Of a DNA stretch of 62,279 bases, positions 16,160-25,679 are shown piece by piece. Position numbers and translations under genes: made by a program. The stretch is from JAZKAD01 sp040389305. Its GTDB lineage: Bacteria; Pseudomonadota; Alphaproteobacteria; Rickettsiales; Rickettsiaceae. Numbering within the stretch: the stretch's first letter is position 1; every line of letters begins with the position of its first letter. Location: the NCBI GenBank assembly GCA_040389305.1, contig JAZKAD010000002.1, positions 1 through 62,279 of the forward strand, given 5' to 3'. Below the pieces are notes generated by a model. The model had not been told where the DNA came from and made no database searches. It worked only from the letters and a program-made list of their open reading frames with translations.

Positions 16160-16828
16160 TTAGGCCTTTGCCAATTCTTTTTCTTTTAGAGGAGTCGCGA
16201 CTCCCTCTCCCATTAACCCTAGAACTTCTTCTGTCAGAGCTTTAATTTCATTTGCTGCTTGCGATTGAGGATCGCTTTCAGTAACGCAGCGACCTTGCAT
16301 AAAGCAGGAAGAAAATAAAACGCGATTTCCTATGCTGCATATCAATGCATCGCTTATGCGGGAGGCGACGTCACGAGCTATTTTAGAAGTTGGATTATAT
16401 CTATTCAGTAATATTTTAACTAGCTTTTTCTCCGATTTAGCAAAATCCAGAGTTGCTTTTGTCGCCCATAAATCCGTAGGACTCGGCTGCATAGGAATAA
16501 TCACTAAGTCTGCTTCCCTAATAGCTCCCTTTGCTTCTGTTTCAGTATGAGGAGGCGAATCTATGATAATAAAATCAGAATGGGATTTATACTGCGATAT
16601 AGCATTGCCTACACGCCAGCCACTGCTACTAATAAAATTAATACCAGTATATCCCTTCCCATATTGCTTTTCCCTTAAGGAATGCCACATGGTAAGGCTA
16701 CCTTGGGGGTCTATATCAACTAAGGTCACTCGCTTGCCTTGCTGAAAAAGAGCTACGGCCAAATGGGCTGCTATTGTGCTTTTGCCAGCCCCGCCCTTTT
16801 GTTGAGCAATAGAAATAACCTTTGCCAT
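16160..16828 (-). CDS. ParA/MinD-type ATPase next to flhA
   Basis: A 222-residue deviant-Walker ATPase: Walker A in IAQQKGGAGKSTIAAHL, A' motif LVDIDPQGSLTMW, and Walker B IIIDSPPHTETE. It lacks an N-terminal DNA-binding extension, so it is not a plasmid-type long ParA. It is distinct from the parAB-linked parA at 1782-2534. Relatives of this size position cellular cargo such as chemoreceptor clusters. Its tight linkage to flhA suggests, but does not prove, a role in placing or counting flagellar structures, analogous to FlhG. Confidence 0.8.
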   Translation of the reverse strand: MAKVISIAQQKGGAGKSTIAAHLAVALFQQGKRVTLVDIDPQGSLTMWHSLREKQYGKGYTGINFISSSGWRVGNAISQYKSHSDFIIIDSPPHTETEAKGAIREADLVIIPMQPSPTDLWATKATLDFAKSEKKLVKILLNRYNPTSKIARDVASRISDALICSIGNRVLFSSCFMQGRCVTESDPQSQAANEIKALTEEVLGLMGEGVATPLKEKELAKA

Positions 16829-16997
16829 AGAGTGCCTTTGAAGAGGTTCACATAATGGTATGATTTGTAATTGAAATATTCTAATATGTCTAATAGTTAG
16901 TGCCTTCGGCTATGATTTAGAGCAAGAGAGGATCTCGTTAGACACAGATGGACTTACGTAGGAAAAACTATCCAATATTTTATTTGTATGGAGTTAT

Positions 16998-18185
16998 ATG
17001 CTTAAAATAGTACTTTTAGTTAGCGCAGTTAATATGGGGGATGTAGGAAATGCACAAGAAACCTTGCATTATTTGGAACAAAAAATACATGCACCTCTTG
17101 AGATCATAACGATCGATGCTAGTAAAGACGCAGAGGTAATTGCTAGAGAATTAAAAAATAGTAAATCTTCGGATCCTAAAATAATTATAGCTATTGGAGA
17201 TAATGGACTTAAGGCATTAAAAGCCGCGCAAGGAGATGCTCTAGATAAAGCTTATGTATATTGGAGCGGACATCAATTCTTTGATTCTCTCGACGTAAAA
17301 AGCTTACATATAGATCATATTGCGCTACCTGAATTCGCTATGACTGAGAGCAAAAAAGTCTCATTAGAAGATGTACGCCTTACAGCCACCTTCGGGGTGC
17401 CGACAAAAAATTTATCAAAAGAAGAATTAAAGGATTCATACGACTCTTGGAAGGCTGCAGATAAGCCTGAACTTTCAAAAAAATACATTATCGTCATGCT
17501 ACCAGGTGATGCTCCTGATATAGACGGTAAAATAAATGTATATACCCCAGAGTCTAATAAGGATTTATTCGATAAAGTCTACGCTTTTTGGAAGAAGCAT
17601 GCAGATTACGAAGTTCTTGTACAAAATGGTCCGAGAACTGGCAAATATGATATAGACGATACAAAGAAGGTAGTTTGCAATCATGAATACAAAAAAGGTG
17701 AGAGCCCTAGTCTTGATAAGATCAGTGAACAATTTATAGAATGGCTAAAGTCGCATGATGTGCCATATAAATTTTACAATTTCACTTTTGAAGTCGATGG
17801 CTCAAAAAAAATTCCTCATTCTGTAGCTAACCAACTTTTATACCTAAGCACATTGACTGGTAATTATTGTATTCTGCCAGCAGAATCTGTTTCTTTACTT
17901 AGTCAAGTAACCTCTTACCTTGACCCGCAGCATATCATTGCTTTTGCTCCAGACTCTATGAATGCTGAGCATAGGAAGTTGCTAGAAATGGCTTTTGGTC
18001 TAGGCTATTTATCGAAATTTGCCGAGACAGAGGGCGATAAGTCGGTAGTAACTCCTACGAATAAAGCTTGTAGAAATCAAAATGATGCGGAAGATGCAGC
18101 TTTTGCGATAGTTGATGGCTTTCATGCAAAATTTCCTGAAATAAACTTACTTGGTGACTCTCATACTGCGAGCGATGGTGAGTAA
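16998..18185 (+). CDS. Unassigned protein, possibly ELM1-like
   Basis: A 395-residue soluble protein just upstream of mnmE. It begins with a Rossmann-like strand and loop (KIVLLVSAVNMGDVGNAQE), then IIIAIGDNGLKALKA, IDHIALPEFAMTE, VLVQNGPRTGKYD at about residues 207-219, and ILPAESVSLLSQVTSY near 293-308. This order loosely resembles the GT-B-like ELM1 family found in alphaproteobacteria, where a basic NGPRT/SRRTP-like motif and a DSVSM-like motif occur in similar places. The match is by eye only, so I leave function open. Its TAA overlaps the mnmE ATG as TAATG, indicating co-translation. Confidence 0.4.
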   Translation: MLKIVLLVSAVNMGDVGNAQETLHYLEQKIHAPLEIITIDASKDAEVIARELKNSKSSDPKIIIAIGDNGLKALKAAQGDALDKAYVYWSGHQFFDSLDVKSLHIDHIALPEFAMTESKKVSLEDVRLTATFGVPTKNLSKEELKDSYDSWKAADKPELSKKYIIVMLPGDAPDIDGKINVYTPESNKDLFDKVYAFWKKHADYEVLVQNGPRTGKYDIDDTKKVVCNHEYKKGESPSLDKISEQFIEWLKSHDVPYKFYNFTFEVDGSKKIPHSVANQLLYLSTLTGNYCILPAESVSLLSQVTSYLDPQHIIAFAPDSMNAEHRKLLEMAFGLGYLSKFAETEGDKSVVTPTNKACRNQNDAEDAAFAIVDGFHAKFPEINLLGDSHTASDGE

Positions 18186-19507
18186 TGATGATGGATACGA
18201 TTTTTGCTCAAAGTTCTGCGCGTGGCAAAGCTGGAGTTGCGATTTTTAGAATTTCTGGGCCAAATTCTTTGGCGGCAATGGAAACATTAACTGATATCCA
18301 AAATATCACGCCAAGAATGCTGCATTTAAAAACTCTAACCTCCTCTCGTAGCAATGAGAATAAAGTGGTTATTGATAATGCCATGGTCGTATATTTTAAA
18401 GCACCAAATAGCTTCACTGGAGAAGATGTTGTAGAAATCCATACGCATGGCAGTATCGCAATTGCTCAATTGCTTACAGAAAGCCTTTTGAGCGCTGGAC
18501 TTTTGAGACTTGCAGAGCCTGGCGAATTTGCCAAAAGAGCATTTTTAAATGGCAAGCTGGATTTAACTAGTGCCGAAGGTTTGGCCGATTTAATAGAAGC
18601 TGAAACCATAATGCAGCATAGACAAGCTATGCGCCAAATGAGCGGTGAGCTTGAGAAGCTATATGGCGGCTGGCGTAAAGAACTTCTTGGTATCATAAGC
18701 TTTCTTGAAGCCTATATTGATTTCCCTGATGAAGATATACCGGATTCAGTCCTACAAAATGCTGAAGATAAAATCCACAATCTAACGCTTACATTGCAAA
18801 AACATTTGTCTGACAATAGAAGAGGTGAGCGTCTAAGAAATGGTCTAAAATTGACTATCCTAGGAGCTCCAAATGTGGGTAAATCTAGTTTACTTAACTT
18901 CTTAGCACAAAGAGAAATTGCAATCGTCTCTGATATAGCAGGCACCACAAGAGACGTGATAGAGACGCATCTCGATATTGGTGGATATCCTATTATTCTG
19001 ACCGACACCGCTGGAATCAGAAAAGATACCGAAGACCTTATTGAAAAAGAGGGCATTAAACGCGCGCTAAAAGAGGCCTCGCATTCAGACATCAAACTCG
19101 TGATGTTTGAGGCTGATTCTAGGAGTCCAGAGATAGAAGAATTAATTGACTTCGAGACTATTTTGGTGATGAATAAAATTGATCTATATCCAGAAACATC
19201 CAATGTTGGAGTAATCCCGATCTCTCTTAAACTCGGCAAAGGACTAGATGCTCTCCTCAAGGCCATTGAACAAAAAGCAGAGTCAATCTCTCCGCCTTCT
19301 GAGGCTCCAAGTATTACACGCCTTCGCCAGCGCACTCATATAGAACAAGGCCTAAGCGCCCTTCAATGTTGTAATTTGCATGAGGATTTAGTTTTAGCCA
19401 CAGAAGATATACGTATAGCGGTTAGAGCTTTCGAGGCAATAACTGGCAAGTTAGAAGTGGATGAAATTTTGGGAGAGATATTCTCAAATTTTTGTATCGG
19501 AAAATAA
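18185..19507 (+). CDS. mnmE: tRNA modification GTPase MnmE (TrmE)
   Basis: MnmE binds formyl/methylene-THF and GTP and works with MnmG on wobble U34. The 440 residues have the N-terminal tetrahydrofolate-binding domain (IFAQSSARGKAGVAIFRISG), the helical domain, the inserted G domain with Walker A GAPNVGKSSLLN near residue 229, SDIAGTTRDVIE, DTAGIR and MNKID, and the conserved C-terminal CIGK. Start choice is ambiguous by one or two codons because the gene begins ATGATGATG. The upstream gene overlaps by one base. Confidence 0.97.
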   Translation: MMMDTIFAQSSARGKAGVAIFRISGPNSLAAMETLTDIQNITPRMLHLKTLTSSRSNENKVVIDNAMVVYFKAPNSFTGEDVVEIHTHGSIAIAQLLTESLLSAGLLRLAEPGEFAKRAFLNGKLDLTSAEGLADLIEAETIMQHRQAMRQMSGELEKLYGGWRKELLGIISFLEAYIDFPDEDIPDSVLQNAEDKIHNLTLTLQKHLSDNRRGERLRNGLKLTILGAPNVGKSSLLNFLAQREIAIVSDIAGTTRDVIETHLDIGGYPIILTDTAGIRKDTEDLIEKEGIKRALKEASHSDIKLVMFEADSRSPEIEELIDFETILVMNKIDLYPETSNVGVIPISLKLGKGLDALLKAIEQKAESISPPSEAPSITRLRQRTHIEQGLSALQCCNLHEDLVLATEDIRIAVRAFEAITGKLEVDEILGEIFSNFCIGK

Positions 19508-19527
19508 AAAAGACGAAGCTAAGAAAT

Positions 19528-21573
19528 ATGTCAAATCTAGAAGAAATATCTAAAAATCTTGCAGAATTGGCCGATGAAATACGTCGCCATAATCACGCAT
19601 ATTATGCTCTTGATAATCCTGCTATATCCGATAGCGAGTATGATGCTTTATTTAAAGAATATACAAAACTTGAGGGGCAACACCCTCATCTTGCGCCAAA
19701 AGATTCTCCCTCTAAAATGGTGGGCAGCAGGGGCGCTTCAAAATTTGCTAAGGTTACTCATTCAAAGCCCATGCTCTCGCTTGCAAATGCCTTTAGCGAG
19801 GAGGAATTTAATGACTTCCTAGATCGCAACAAAAACTTCTTGCGTATACCGGATATTCCAGAAATTTTTTGTGAACTTAAAATAGATGGATTATCCTTTA
19901 GCGCAAGATATGAAAATGGAGAGCTTATAGTCGCGTCGACTAGAGGGGATGGGTATATTGGCGAGGATATTACAGAGAATATTAAGACGATATCTTCCCT
20001 TCCAAAGAGTCTTGTAAATGCTCCTAAAATTTTAGAAGTTCGGGGCGAGATATATATAGAAAAAGATGACTTCTTAGACCTTAATAGTAGGCAGGAAGCA
20101 TCTGGGCTCAAAATATTTGCAAACCCCAGAAATGCAGCAGCTGGATCACTCAGGCAATTAGATCCTTCTATCACCGCAACTCGCCCCCTTAAGTACTTCG
20201 TTTATGCTATTGGAGAGGTGAGCGAAGAGTTTGCGACGTCCCAAGAGGAACTACTATTTAAACTTACTGCCTTAGGATTCTCAGTTAATTCTCTGAATAA
20301 AAATGCTAGAAATTCTGAGGAGTGCCTTGAGTATTATAAAAAAATGCAAATGATGCGAGATTCCTTGCCTTATGAAGTTGATGGAGTTGTGTATAAAATC
20401 AATGATTTTTCCTTGCAAGAACGCCTTGGGTATGTCGCAAGATCTCCGCGCTTTGCTCTTGCACATAAATTCGCTGCAGAAATTGCAAGAACAAAGCTTC
20501 ATGCCATCACTATTCAAGTCGGAAGGACTGGAGCTCTTACTCCAGTAGCTGAACTAGGGTCCGTAGAAGTTGGAGGAGTTACCGTATCCCGCGCTAGCCT
20601 TCATAACCATATGGAGATAGCAAGGAAAGATATTTGTATAGGGGATTATGTCTATATTCAAAGAGCTGGAGATGTGATTCCGCAAATTACATCGGTTGAT
20701 TTAAGTGCAAGATCGAATGACGCCAAGCCTTTCGTATTTCCGAGTAACTGCCCATCTTGCTCCTCTCATCTTCATATAGATCTTGAAGAGGCAATATTGC
20801 GCTGCGATAATATTATGAAATGCCCGGCTCAGAAATATGAGCGCTTAGCTCATTTCGTTTCCCTATCCGGAATGAATATAGACGGGCTTGGCAAAAAACA
20901 AATCGCATTCCTTTTGGACAATCATTTTATCTCCGAGGCAATAGATATCTTTACAGCAGATTTAACTCCGTTAGCTACGATGCCTGGCTGGGGCGAAAAA
21001 TCTATGCAAAATTTAAAAGAAAATATCGAGAAAGCAAAGACTGTTGCTTTGGATAAATTTATTTACGCTCTTGGGATAAGGCATATAGGTGAGACAAATG
21101 CTAAATTGCTGGCAAGAACTTTTGGCAATGCAGAGAATTTTGTGAAGATCATGAAGAGCCGCAGCTCTCGAGAAATTGAGATAGATAATTTGCTCGGAAG
21201 TATAGATGGGATGGGCATTAAAACCTCTGAAGCCGTGGCGGGCTTTTGCGATATAGAGGAGAATATAAAGATTTTATCCGAGCTCGTGGGTATTCTCAAT
21301 ATTCAGGACTATAAAGAAACTAGAGTGCAGTCTCCTATATCTGGTATGACAGTAGTTTTTACTGGGACTCTAGAATCTATGTCAAGGGCCGAGGCAAAAA
21401 CTCAAGCCGAAAGACTTGGGGCGAAGGTAGCAAGTCAAATTTCTGCTTCTACCGATATACTGGTTGCGGGTAGCAGTTCTGGTAGCAAACTTAAAAAAGC
21501 CGGTGAGCTTGGAATAAAAATCATGACTGAAGAAGAATGGAAGAATGCCCAAGAAACGACTCTAACCTCATAA
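19528..21573 (+). CDS. ligA: NAD-dependent DNA ligase LigA
   Basis: LigA seals nicks during replication and repair using NAD+. The 681-residue protein has the N-terminal Ia domain (NHAYYALDNPAISDSEYDAL), the adenylation site CELKIDGLSFS with Lys118, the OB fold (QVGRTGALTPVAEL), a Cys4 zinc finger (CPSCSSHL ... CDNIMKCPAQ), helix-hairpin-helix repeats, and a C-terminal BRCT domain (MTVVFTGTLESMSR). I start at the ATG at 19528 (MSNLEEIS). A frame from 19492 would overlap mnmE and add 12 unconserved basic residues. Confidence 0.97.
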   Translation: MSNLEEISKNLAELADEIRRHNHAYYALDNPAISDSEYDALFKEYTKLEGQHPHLAPKDSPSKMVGSRGASKFAKVTHSKPMLSLANAFSEEEFNDFLDRNKNFLRIPDIPEIFCELKIDGLSFSARYENGELIVASTRGDGYIGEDITENIKTISSLPKSLVNAPKILEVRGEIYIEKDDFLDLNSRQEASGLKIFANPRNAAAGSLRQLDPSITATRPLKYFVYAIGEVSEEFATSQEELLFKLTALGFSVNSLNKNARNSEECLEYYKKMQMMRDSLPYEVDGVVYKINDFSLQERLGYVARSPRFALAHKFAAEIARTKLHAITIQVGRTGALTPVAELGSVEVGGVTVSRASLHNHMEIARKDICIGDYVYIQRAGDVIPQITSVDLSARSNDAKPFVFPSNCPSCSSHLHIDLEEAILRCDNIMKCPAQKYERLAHFVSLSGMNIDGLGKKQIAFLLDNHFISEAIDIFTADLTPLATMPGWGEKSMQNLKENIEKAKTVALDKFIYALGIRHIGETNAKLLARTFGNAENFVKIMKSRSSREIEIDNLLGSIDGMGIKTSEAVAGFCDIEENIKILSELVGILNIQDYKETRVQSPISGMTVVFTGTLESMSRAEAKTQAERLGAKVASQISASTDILVAGSSSGSKLKKAGELGIKIMTEEEWKNAQETTLTS

Positions 21574-21578
21574 ACTCA

Positions 21579-21986
21579 TCAAATCTCAAATTTATTCTTT
21601 AACTGAGAAATTATCCTCTGTTTTTCTTTGGCATCGTAATCGGATTTTATTCCGCTATTCCATACTGGATTTGGCCAGGCTAGGTCTTCACGAAACCTCG
21701 CTATAATATGAACATGTAGTTGCGACACTATATTTCCTAAATTTGCTACATTTAGTTTATCGGGAAGAAAATGCTCTTTTACCACGTGAGATGCTAGGAG
21801 TATTTCTTGAAATAAAAGAGCCTGATCTTGAGGGGATAAATCAATCAACTCTACTATATTTTCTCTTTTTGGAATAAGCATTATCCAAGGAAAAGCAGAG
21901 TTTTTATGGAGTCTCACCTCAGATAAATTAAGGTGGCAAATGAACTCAGAATCCGCATCTAATCTTGGATCTAAGGTATAACCCAT
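21579..21986 (-). CDS. HIT domain protein
   Basis: A 135-residue member of the histidine triad superfamily: QLHVHIIARFREDLAWPNPVW carries the HxHxx triad. Such proteins are nucleotide hydrolases or transferases, but the exact substrate is unclear. I choose the ATG at 21986 (MGYTLDPRLDADSEF), preceded by AGAGAG at good spacing. A frame from 22037 adds 17 residues. It is convergent with ligA (5 bp between stops) and divergent from trmFO. A second, unrelated HinT-type gene lies at 61761-62114. Confidence 0.85.
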   Translation of the reverse strand: MGYTLDPRLDADSEFICHLNLSEVRLHKNSAFPWIMLIPKRENIVELIDLSPQDQALLFQEILLASHVVKEHFLPDKLNVANLGNIVSQLHVHIIARFREDLAWPNPVWNSGIKSDYDAKEKQRIISQLKNKFEI

Positions 21987-22092
21987 TTTTATCTCTCTAG
22001 CATTATTTAGTAACGAAAATATCATATATTTATCCAAAATATCTGATATACATAGTCTTGTATATAATAATTAATATATAATATTGGGTATA

Positions 22093-23430
22093 ATGAACGC
22101 TATAACAATTATAGGAGCTGGCCTTGCGGGTAGCGAAGCAGCATTTCAAGCCGCAAACCGCGGAGTCAAAGTCAAGCTATACGAAATGCGTGACGGTAAA
22201 CGCTTTACAGACGCTCATCAAACTTCTACATGCGCAGAGCTTGTATGCTCTAATTCATTCCGTAACGATCTAGTCACAAGCGCTATCGGGTTACTGCATG
22301 AAGAAATGCGTCGCGCTGATTCTTTGATCATGAGATGCGCAGATATGCATAAAGTGCCAGCGGGCGGTGCTCTTGCTATGGATAGAGACTCTTTTGCAAG
22401 TGAAGTACAGAAAACTCTAGAATCTCATCCGAATATCGAAATAATCCGAGAAGAGCTTACATCAATTCCCAAAGAAGGTTCGGTGATTATAGCAACTGGA
22501 CCATTAACATCTGATGCTCTTACAAAAGATATTCTCTCTCTTACCGGCGAAGAGCAGCTTGCTTTTTTCGATGCCATAGCTCCTATTGTACATACGCATT
22601 CTATTGATTTTTCTAAATGCTGGTATCAATCTCGTTACGACAAAGTAGGTCCCGAAGGAGATGGAAAAGACTATATTAATTGCCCCATGAGCGAGGAAGA
22701 ATATTATGCATTTGTTGACGCTTTAATTGCGGGTGAAAAAACTGAATTTAAAGAATGGGAAAAAGATACGCCTTATTTTAATGGTTGCCTACCTATCGAG
22801 GTAATGGCGGAGCGCGGAAAGGATACGTTGCGCTTTGGGCCAATGAAGCCAGTGGGCCTTAAGGATCCTAGAAATGACATAAAACCATATGCAGTAGTAC
22901 AATTACGACAAGATAATAAACTCGCAACTCTATATAATATTGTAGGATTTCAGACGAAACTTAAATACGCAGGACAGCAAAGTGTACTTCGTATGATTCC
23001 TGGGTTAGAGAATGCAGAATTCGCAAGACTTGGTGGGCTTCATAGAAACACCTTCATACAAAGTCCAAAATTACTTACAAGAAGTCTGCAGCTGAAGAAT
23101 ATGCACAATGTTAGATTTGCGGGGCAAATTACTGGTGTCGAAGGGTATGTAGAGAGCGCAGCTATGGGGCTTCTAGCTGGAAGATTTGTCTCGGAAGAAA
23201 TAATGGGCTTAGAGCCACAAGTACCACCATCAAATACCGCCCTTGGAGCCTTGCTTACTCATATCACAGGAAGCGCTAATCCCGATACTTTTCAGCCCAT
23301 GAATATCAATTTTGGTCTATTCGAACCCCCAAGCAAAAGAATGCGCAAAAAAGAAGAGAAGTATGAGTTTTATGCAAATAGAGCGCTCGAAGAATTACAA
23401 GGATGGCTTGACGCTAGTTCTAATTCATGA
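22093..23430 (+). CDS. trmFO: Methylenetetrahydrofolate-tRNA uracil-54 methyltransferase TrmFO
   Basis: TrmFO makes ribothymidine at position 54 of tRNA using FAD and methylene-THF. It is the folate-dependent alternative to TrmA typical of alphaproteobacteria and Firmicutes. The 445 residues start with the FAD motif ITIIGAGLAGSEAAFQAA. They continue with CAELVCSNSFRND, CPMSEEEYYAFVDAL and GQITGVEGYVESAAMGLLAG, and end in a short helical tail. It is homologous to MnmG. ATG at 22093 is preferred over the TTG three codons earlier. Confidence 0.95.
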   Translation: MNAITIIGAGLAGSEAAFQAANRGVKVKLYEMRDGKRFTDAHQTSTCAELVCSNSFRNDLVTSAIGLLHEEMRRADSLIMRCADMHKVPAGGALAMDRDSFASEVQKTLESHPNIEIIREELTSIPKEGSVIIATGPLTSDALTKDILSLTGEEQLAFFDAIAPIVHTHSIDFSKCWYQSRYDKVGPEGDGKDYINCPMSEEEYYAFVDALIAGEKTEFKEWEKDTPYFNGCLPIEVMAERGKDTLRFGPMKPVGLKDPRNDIKPYAVVQLRQDNKLATLYNIVGFQTKLKYAGQQSVLRMIPGLENAEFARLGGLHRNTFIQSPKLLTRSLQLKNMHNVRFAGQITGVEGYVESAAMGLLAGRFVSEEIMGLEPQVPPSNTALGALLTHITGSANPDTFQPMNINFGLFEPPSKRMRKKEEKYEFYANRALEELQGWLDASSNS

Positions 23431-23657
23431 TGTAGCAATACTATCCAGCAACCAGTTTCCTCATCACTCCATTACTATAAAGAACACCTCAGGGATACGG
23501 GATATATAAATTACGCCTGTTTTTCTGCGACCGAGTATTCTTATTGTGCCATTTCAGACATTTTTATCTCAGCCCATATAGCTTTGACCAGTATTTTTAT
23601 GGCATTTTTCTTTCTCATGAGAGAATTTTTTTGTAAGCTGCAAAATCTCATCCTTTA

Positions 23658-25430
23658 ATGCATGCGCAAATGAACGACACAAAAGAAGCTGATAAGCTTA
23701 TAAGTAATATTACAAAAATAGGGGAAAAGTATCAGGAAGTTCTTATGCAGATGCTGCAGCATAAAGCTTCTAATCCATTTCAAATGCTAAGTTCTGAGAA
23801 GGTGCAAGAAATAGCGACTCAGGCTATGGATCGTATGATGTCTGACCCTACTAAATTTATGAATGTGAATTTAGAGTATGCAACTAAATTTACTGCCCTA
23901 GTGACCAATACCGTAACCCGCTTTGCAGGCGAGGAAACTGTTGCTTTGTATAATCCCGATAAACGGGACAGGAGATTTAAAGACCCAGCTTGGCAAGAAA
24001 ATGCATATTTTGATTTTATCAAACAATTCTACTTAATGTCTTCCGAATGGATGCAAAAGCAAGCCAAAGAACTTGCTTTGGAGCCAAGATCTCAACAGTA
24101 TCTTGAGTTTTACACTAAACAATTCATCGATGCTTTTTGTCCATCAAATTTCCCTCTCTGCAATCCTGAAGTTGTGAAAGAATCTCTTTCTACGAAATGG
24201 GAAAATATTGTTCAAGGACTTGATAACTTGCTTCAGGACCTTAGTAGCTCCGAGGGGCTTCTTAGCATTAATACCACAGATAAGATGGCCTTCAAGCTTG
24301 GTAAAAATATTGCATCAACCGATGGCAAAGTAGTAATGCAAAATGACTTGATGCAGCTCATTTGCTATAAGCCCAAAGGAAAGGTTCATGCAACACCAAT
24401 TTTGATTTCTCCTCCTTGGGTCAATAAATATTATATACTCGACCTCTCTCCTGAGAATTCTTTTGTCAAATATTTAGTAGAACAGAATTTTCAAGTATTT
24501 CTTATTTCATGGGTCAATCCGGGCAAATCTTTATCACATAAAAATTTCGAAGATTACGCTAAAGAAGGAATCGTGGATGCTTGTTCTTATATATGCGAGG
24601 ACTTAAAATTTAAAAACGTTAATGCTATCGGATATTGTATTGGTGGCACTTTACTAGCCACTGCTTTAGCTTATATGAAGGCTAAAAATATCAAGCACAT
24701 TACTTCCGCCACGTACTTTACAACGCTTCTTGATTTTTCTGACCCTGGCGAGGTTGGGATGTTCATCAATGAAGATACAGTCCCAGTTATAGAAGCTGAG
24801 ATGGAAAGGGTGGGGTATTTCGATGGTAGATATCTTGCAAATAGTTTTAGTATACTGAGGGCTAATGATCTGATCTGGTCATTTTTTGTAAACAATTATT
24901 TGCTAGGACGTAGGCCATTGCCCTTTGATCTATTATACTGGAACTCTGATCCTGCAAATCTGCCCGCAGCCATGCACAGTTTTTACCTTCGTAATATGTA
25001 TTTGCAAAACGGTTTGACCAAGGCTGGAAGGGTAGAAATTTTAGGCGTTAAAATTGATCTATCGAACGTAGATATACCAAGCTTTTTTATGGGAGCAAAG
25101 GACGACCATATCGCTCCCTGGCGTAGTGTGTATTCTAGTATACATTTACTTGGCGGGGAGAAAAAGTTTTGCCTGTCCACTTCAGGGCATGTGGCGGGAG
25201 TTATCAACCCTCCATCGCAAACTAAATATTCATATTGGACTTCGGAGAGGGAAATCTTAGAAAACCCAGACGAGTGGCTAGCAAATAGTAAAGAGACTAT
25301 GGGATCTTGGTGGCCTTGCTTGCTCGAATGGCAAAAGAAATACAGTGGGGAGATGGTAGAATCTGATTATTATCAGAAATTGAGGTCAATAGAACCTGCT
25401 CCTGGTAGTTACGTATCCGGAATTTGTTAA
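23658..25430 (+). CDS. phaC: Class I poly(3-hydroxyalkanoate) synthase
   Basis: PhaC polymerises (R)-3-hydroxyacyl-CoA into PHA granules. The 590-residue protein has the N-terminal helical part and an alpha/beta-hydrolase core with the lipase-like box GYCIGG (catalytic Cys327), Asp482 in GAKDDHIAP and His511 in SGHVAGV. The length fits class I enzymes. No phaA, phaB, phasin or depolymerase gene is nearby. The alternative start at codon 4 (MNDTK) cannot be excluded. A 227-bp gap upstream holds no other gene I can support. Confidence 0.93.
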   Translation: MHAQMNDTKEADKLISNITKIGEKYQEVLMQMLQHKASNPFQMLSSEKVQEIATQAMDRMMSDPTKFMNVNLEYATKFTALVTNTVTRFAGEETVALYNPDKRDRRFKDPAWQENAYFDFIKQFYLMSSEWMQKQAKELALEPRSQQYLEFYTKQFIDAFCPSNFPLCNPEVVKESLSTKWENIVQGLDNLLQDLSSSEGLLSINTTDKMAFKLGKNIASTDGKVVMQNDLMQLICYKPKGKVHATPILISPPWVNKYYILDLSPENSFVKYLVEQNFQVFLISWVNPGKSLSHKNFEDYAKEGIVDACSYICEDLKFKNVNAIGYCIGGTLLATALAYMKAKNIKHITSATYFTTLLDFSDPGEVGMFINEDTVPVIEAEMERVGYFDGRYLANSFSILRANDLIWSFFVNNYLLGRRPLPFDLLYWNSDPANLPAAMHSFYLRNMYLQNGLTKAGRVEILGVKIDLSNVDIPSFFMGAKDDHIAPWRSVYSSIHLLGGEKKFCLSTSGHVAGVINPPSQTKYSYWTSEREILENPDEWLANSKETMGSWWPCLLEWQKKYSGEMVESDYYQKLRSIEPAPGSYVSGIC

Positions 25431-25607
25431 AAAATGAGAGAGTGTACGTGCAGATTTAGCTAAATACTTTAACTAAAAGTGTTATTTTTATCACAGCATT
25501 AGATAAGCGTTACTAGCTATACACTTAATGAAATGTAAATTTCGCCTCACATGGTGTAAAAAGACTCAGTAAGTACAAGGTTTTTTAGCATTGCAAGGCT
25601 TATACGA

Positions 25608-25635
25608 TTGAATTATGCTAAAACTACGTTATACT
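25608..25635 (+). promoter_or_regulatory. Probable sigma-70 promoter of pal
   Basis: TTGAAT (25608-25613), 16-bp spacer, TATACT (25630-25635), 44 bp before the pal ATG. The spacer and -10 region are made of a 16-bp near-exact tandem duplication: TTATGCTAAAACTACG (25613-25628) then TTATACTAAAACTACA (25629-25644), 14 of 16 identical. Confidence 0.55.
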
Positions 25636-25679
25636 AAAACTACAGTTTATTTAAACCACTTAAAGGAGACTAGTGTATT

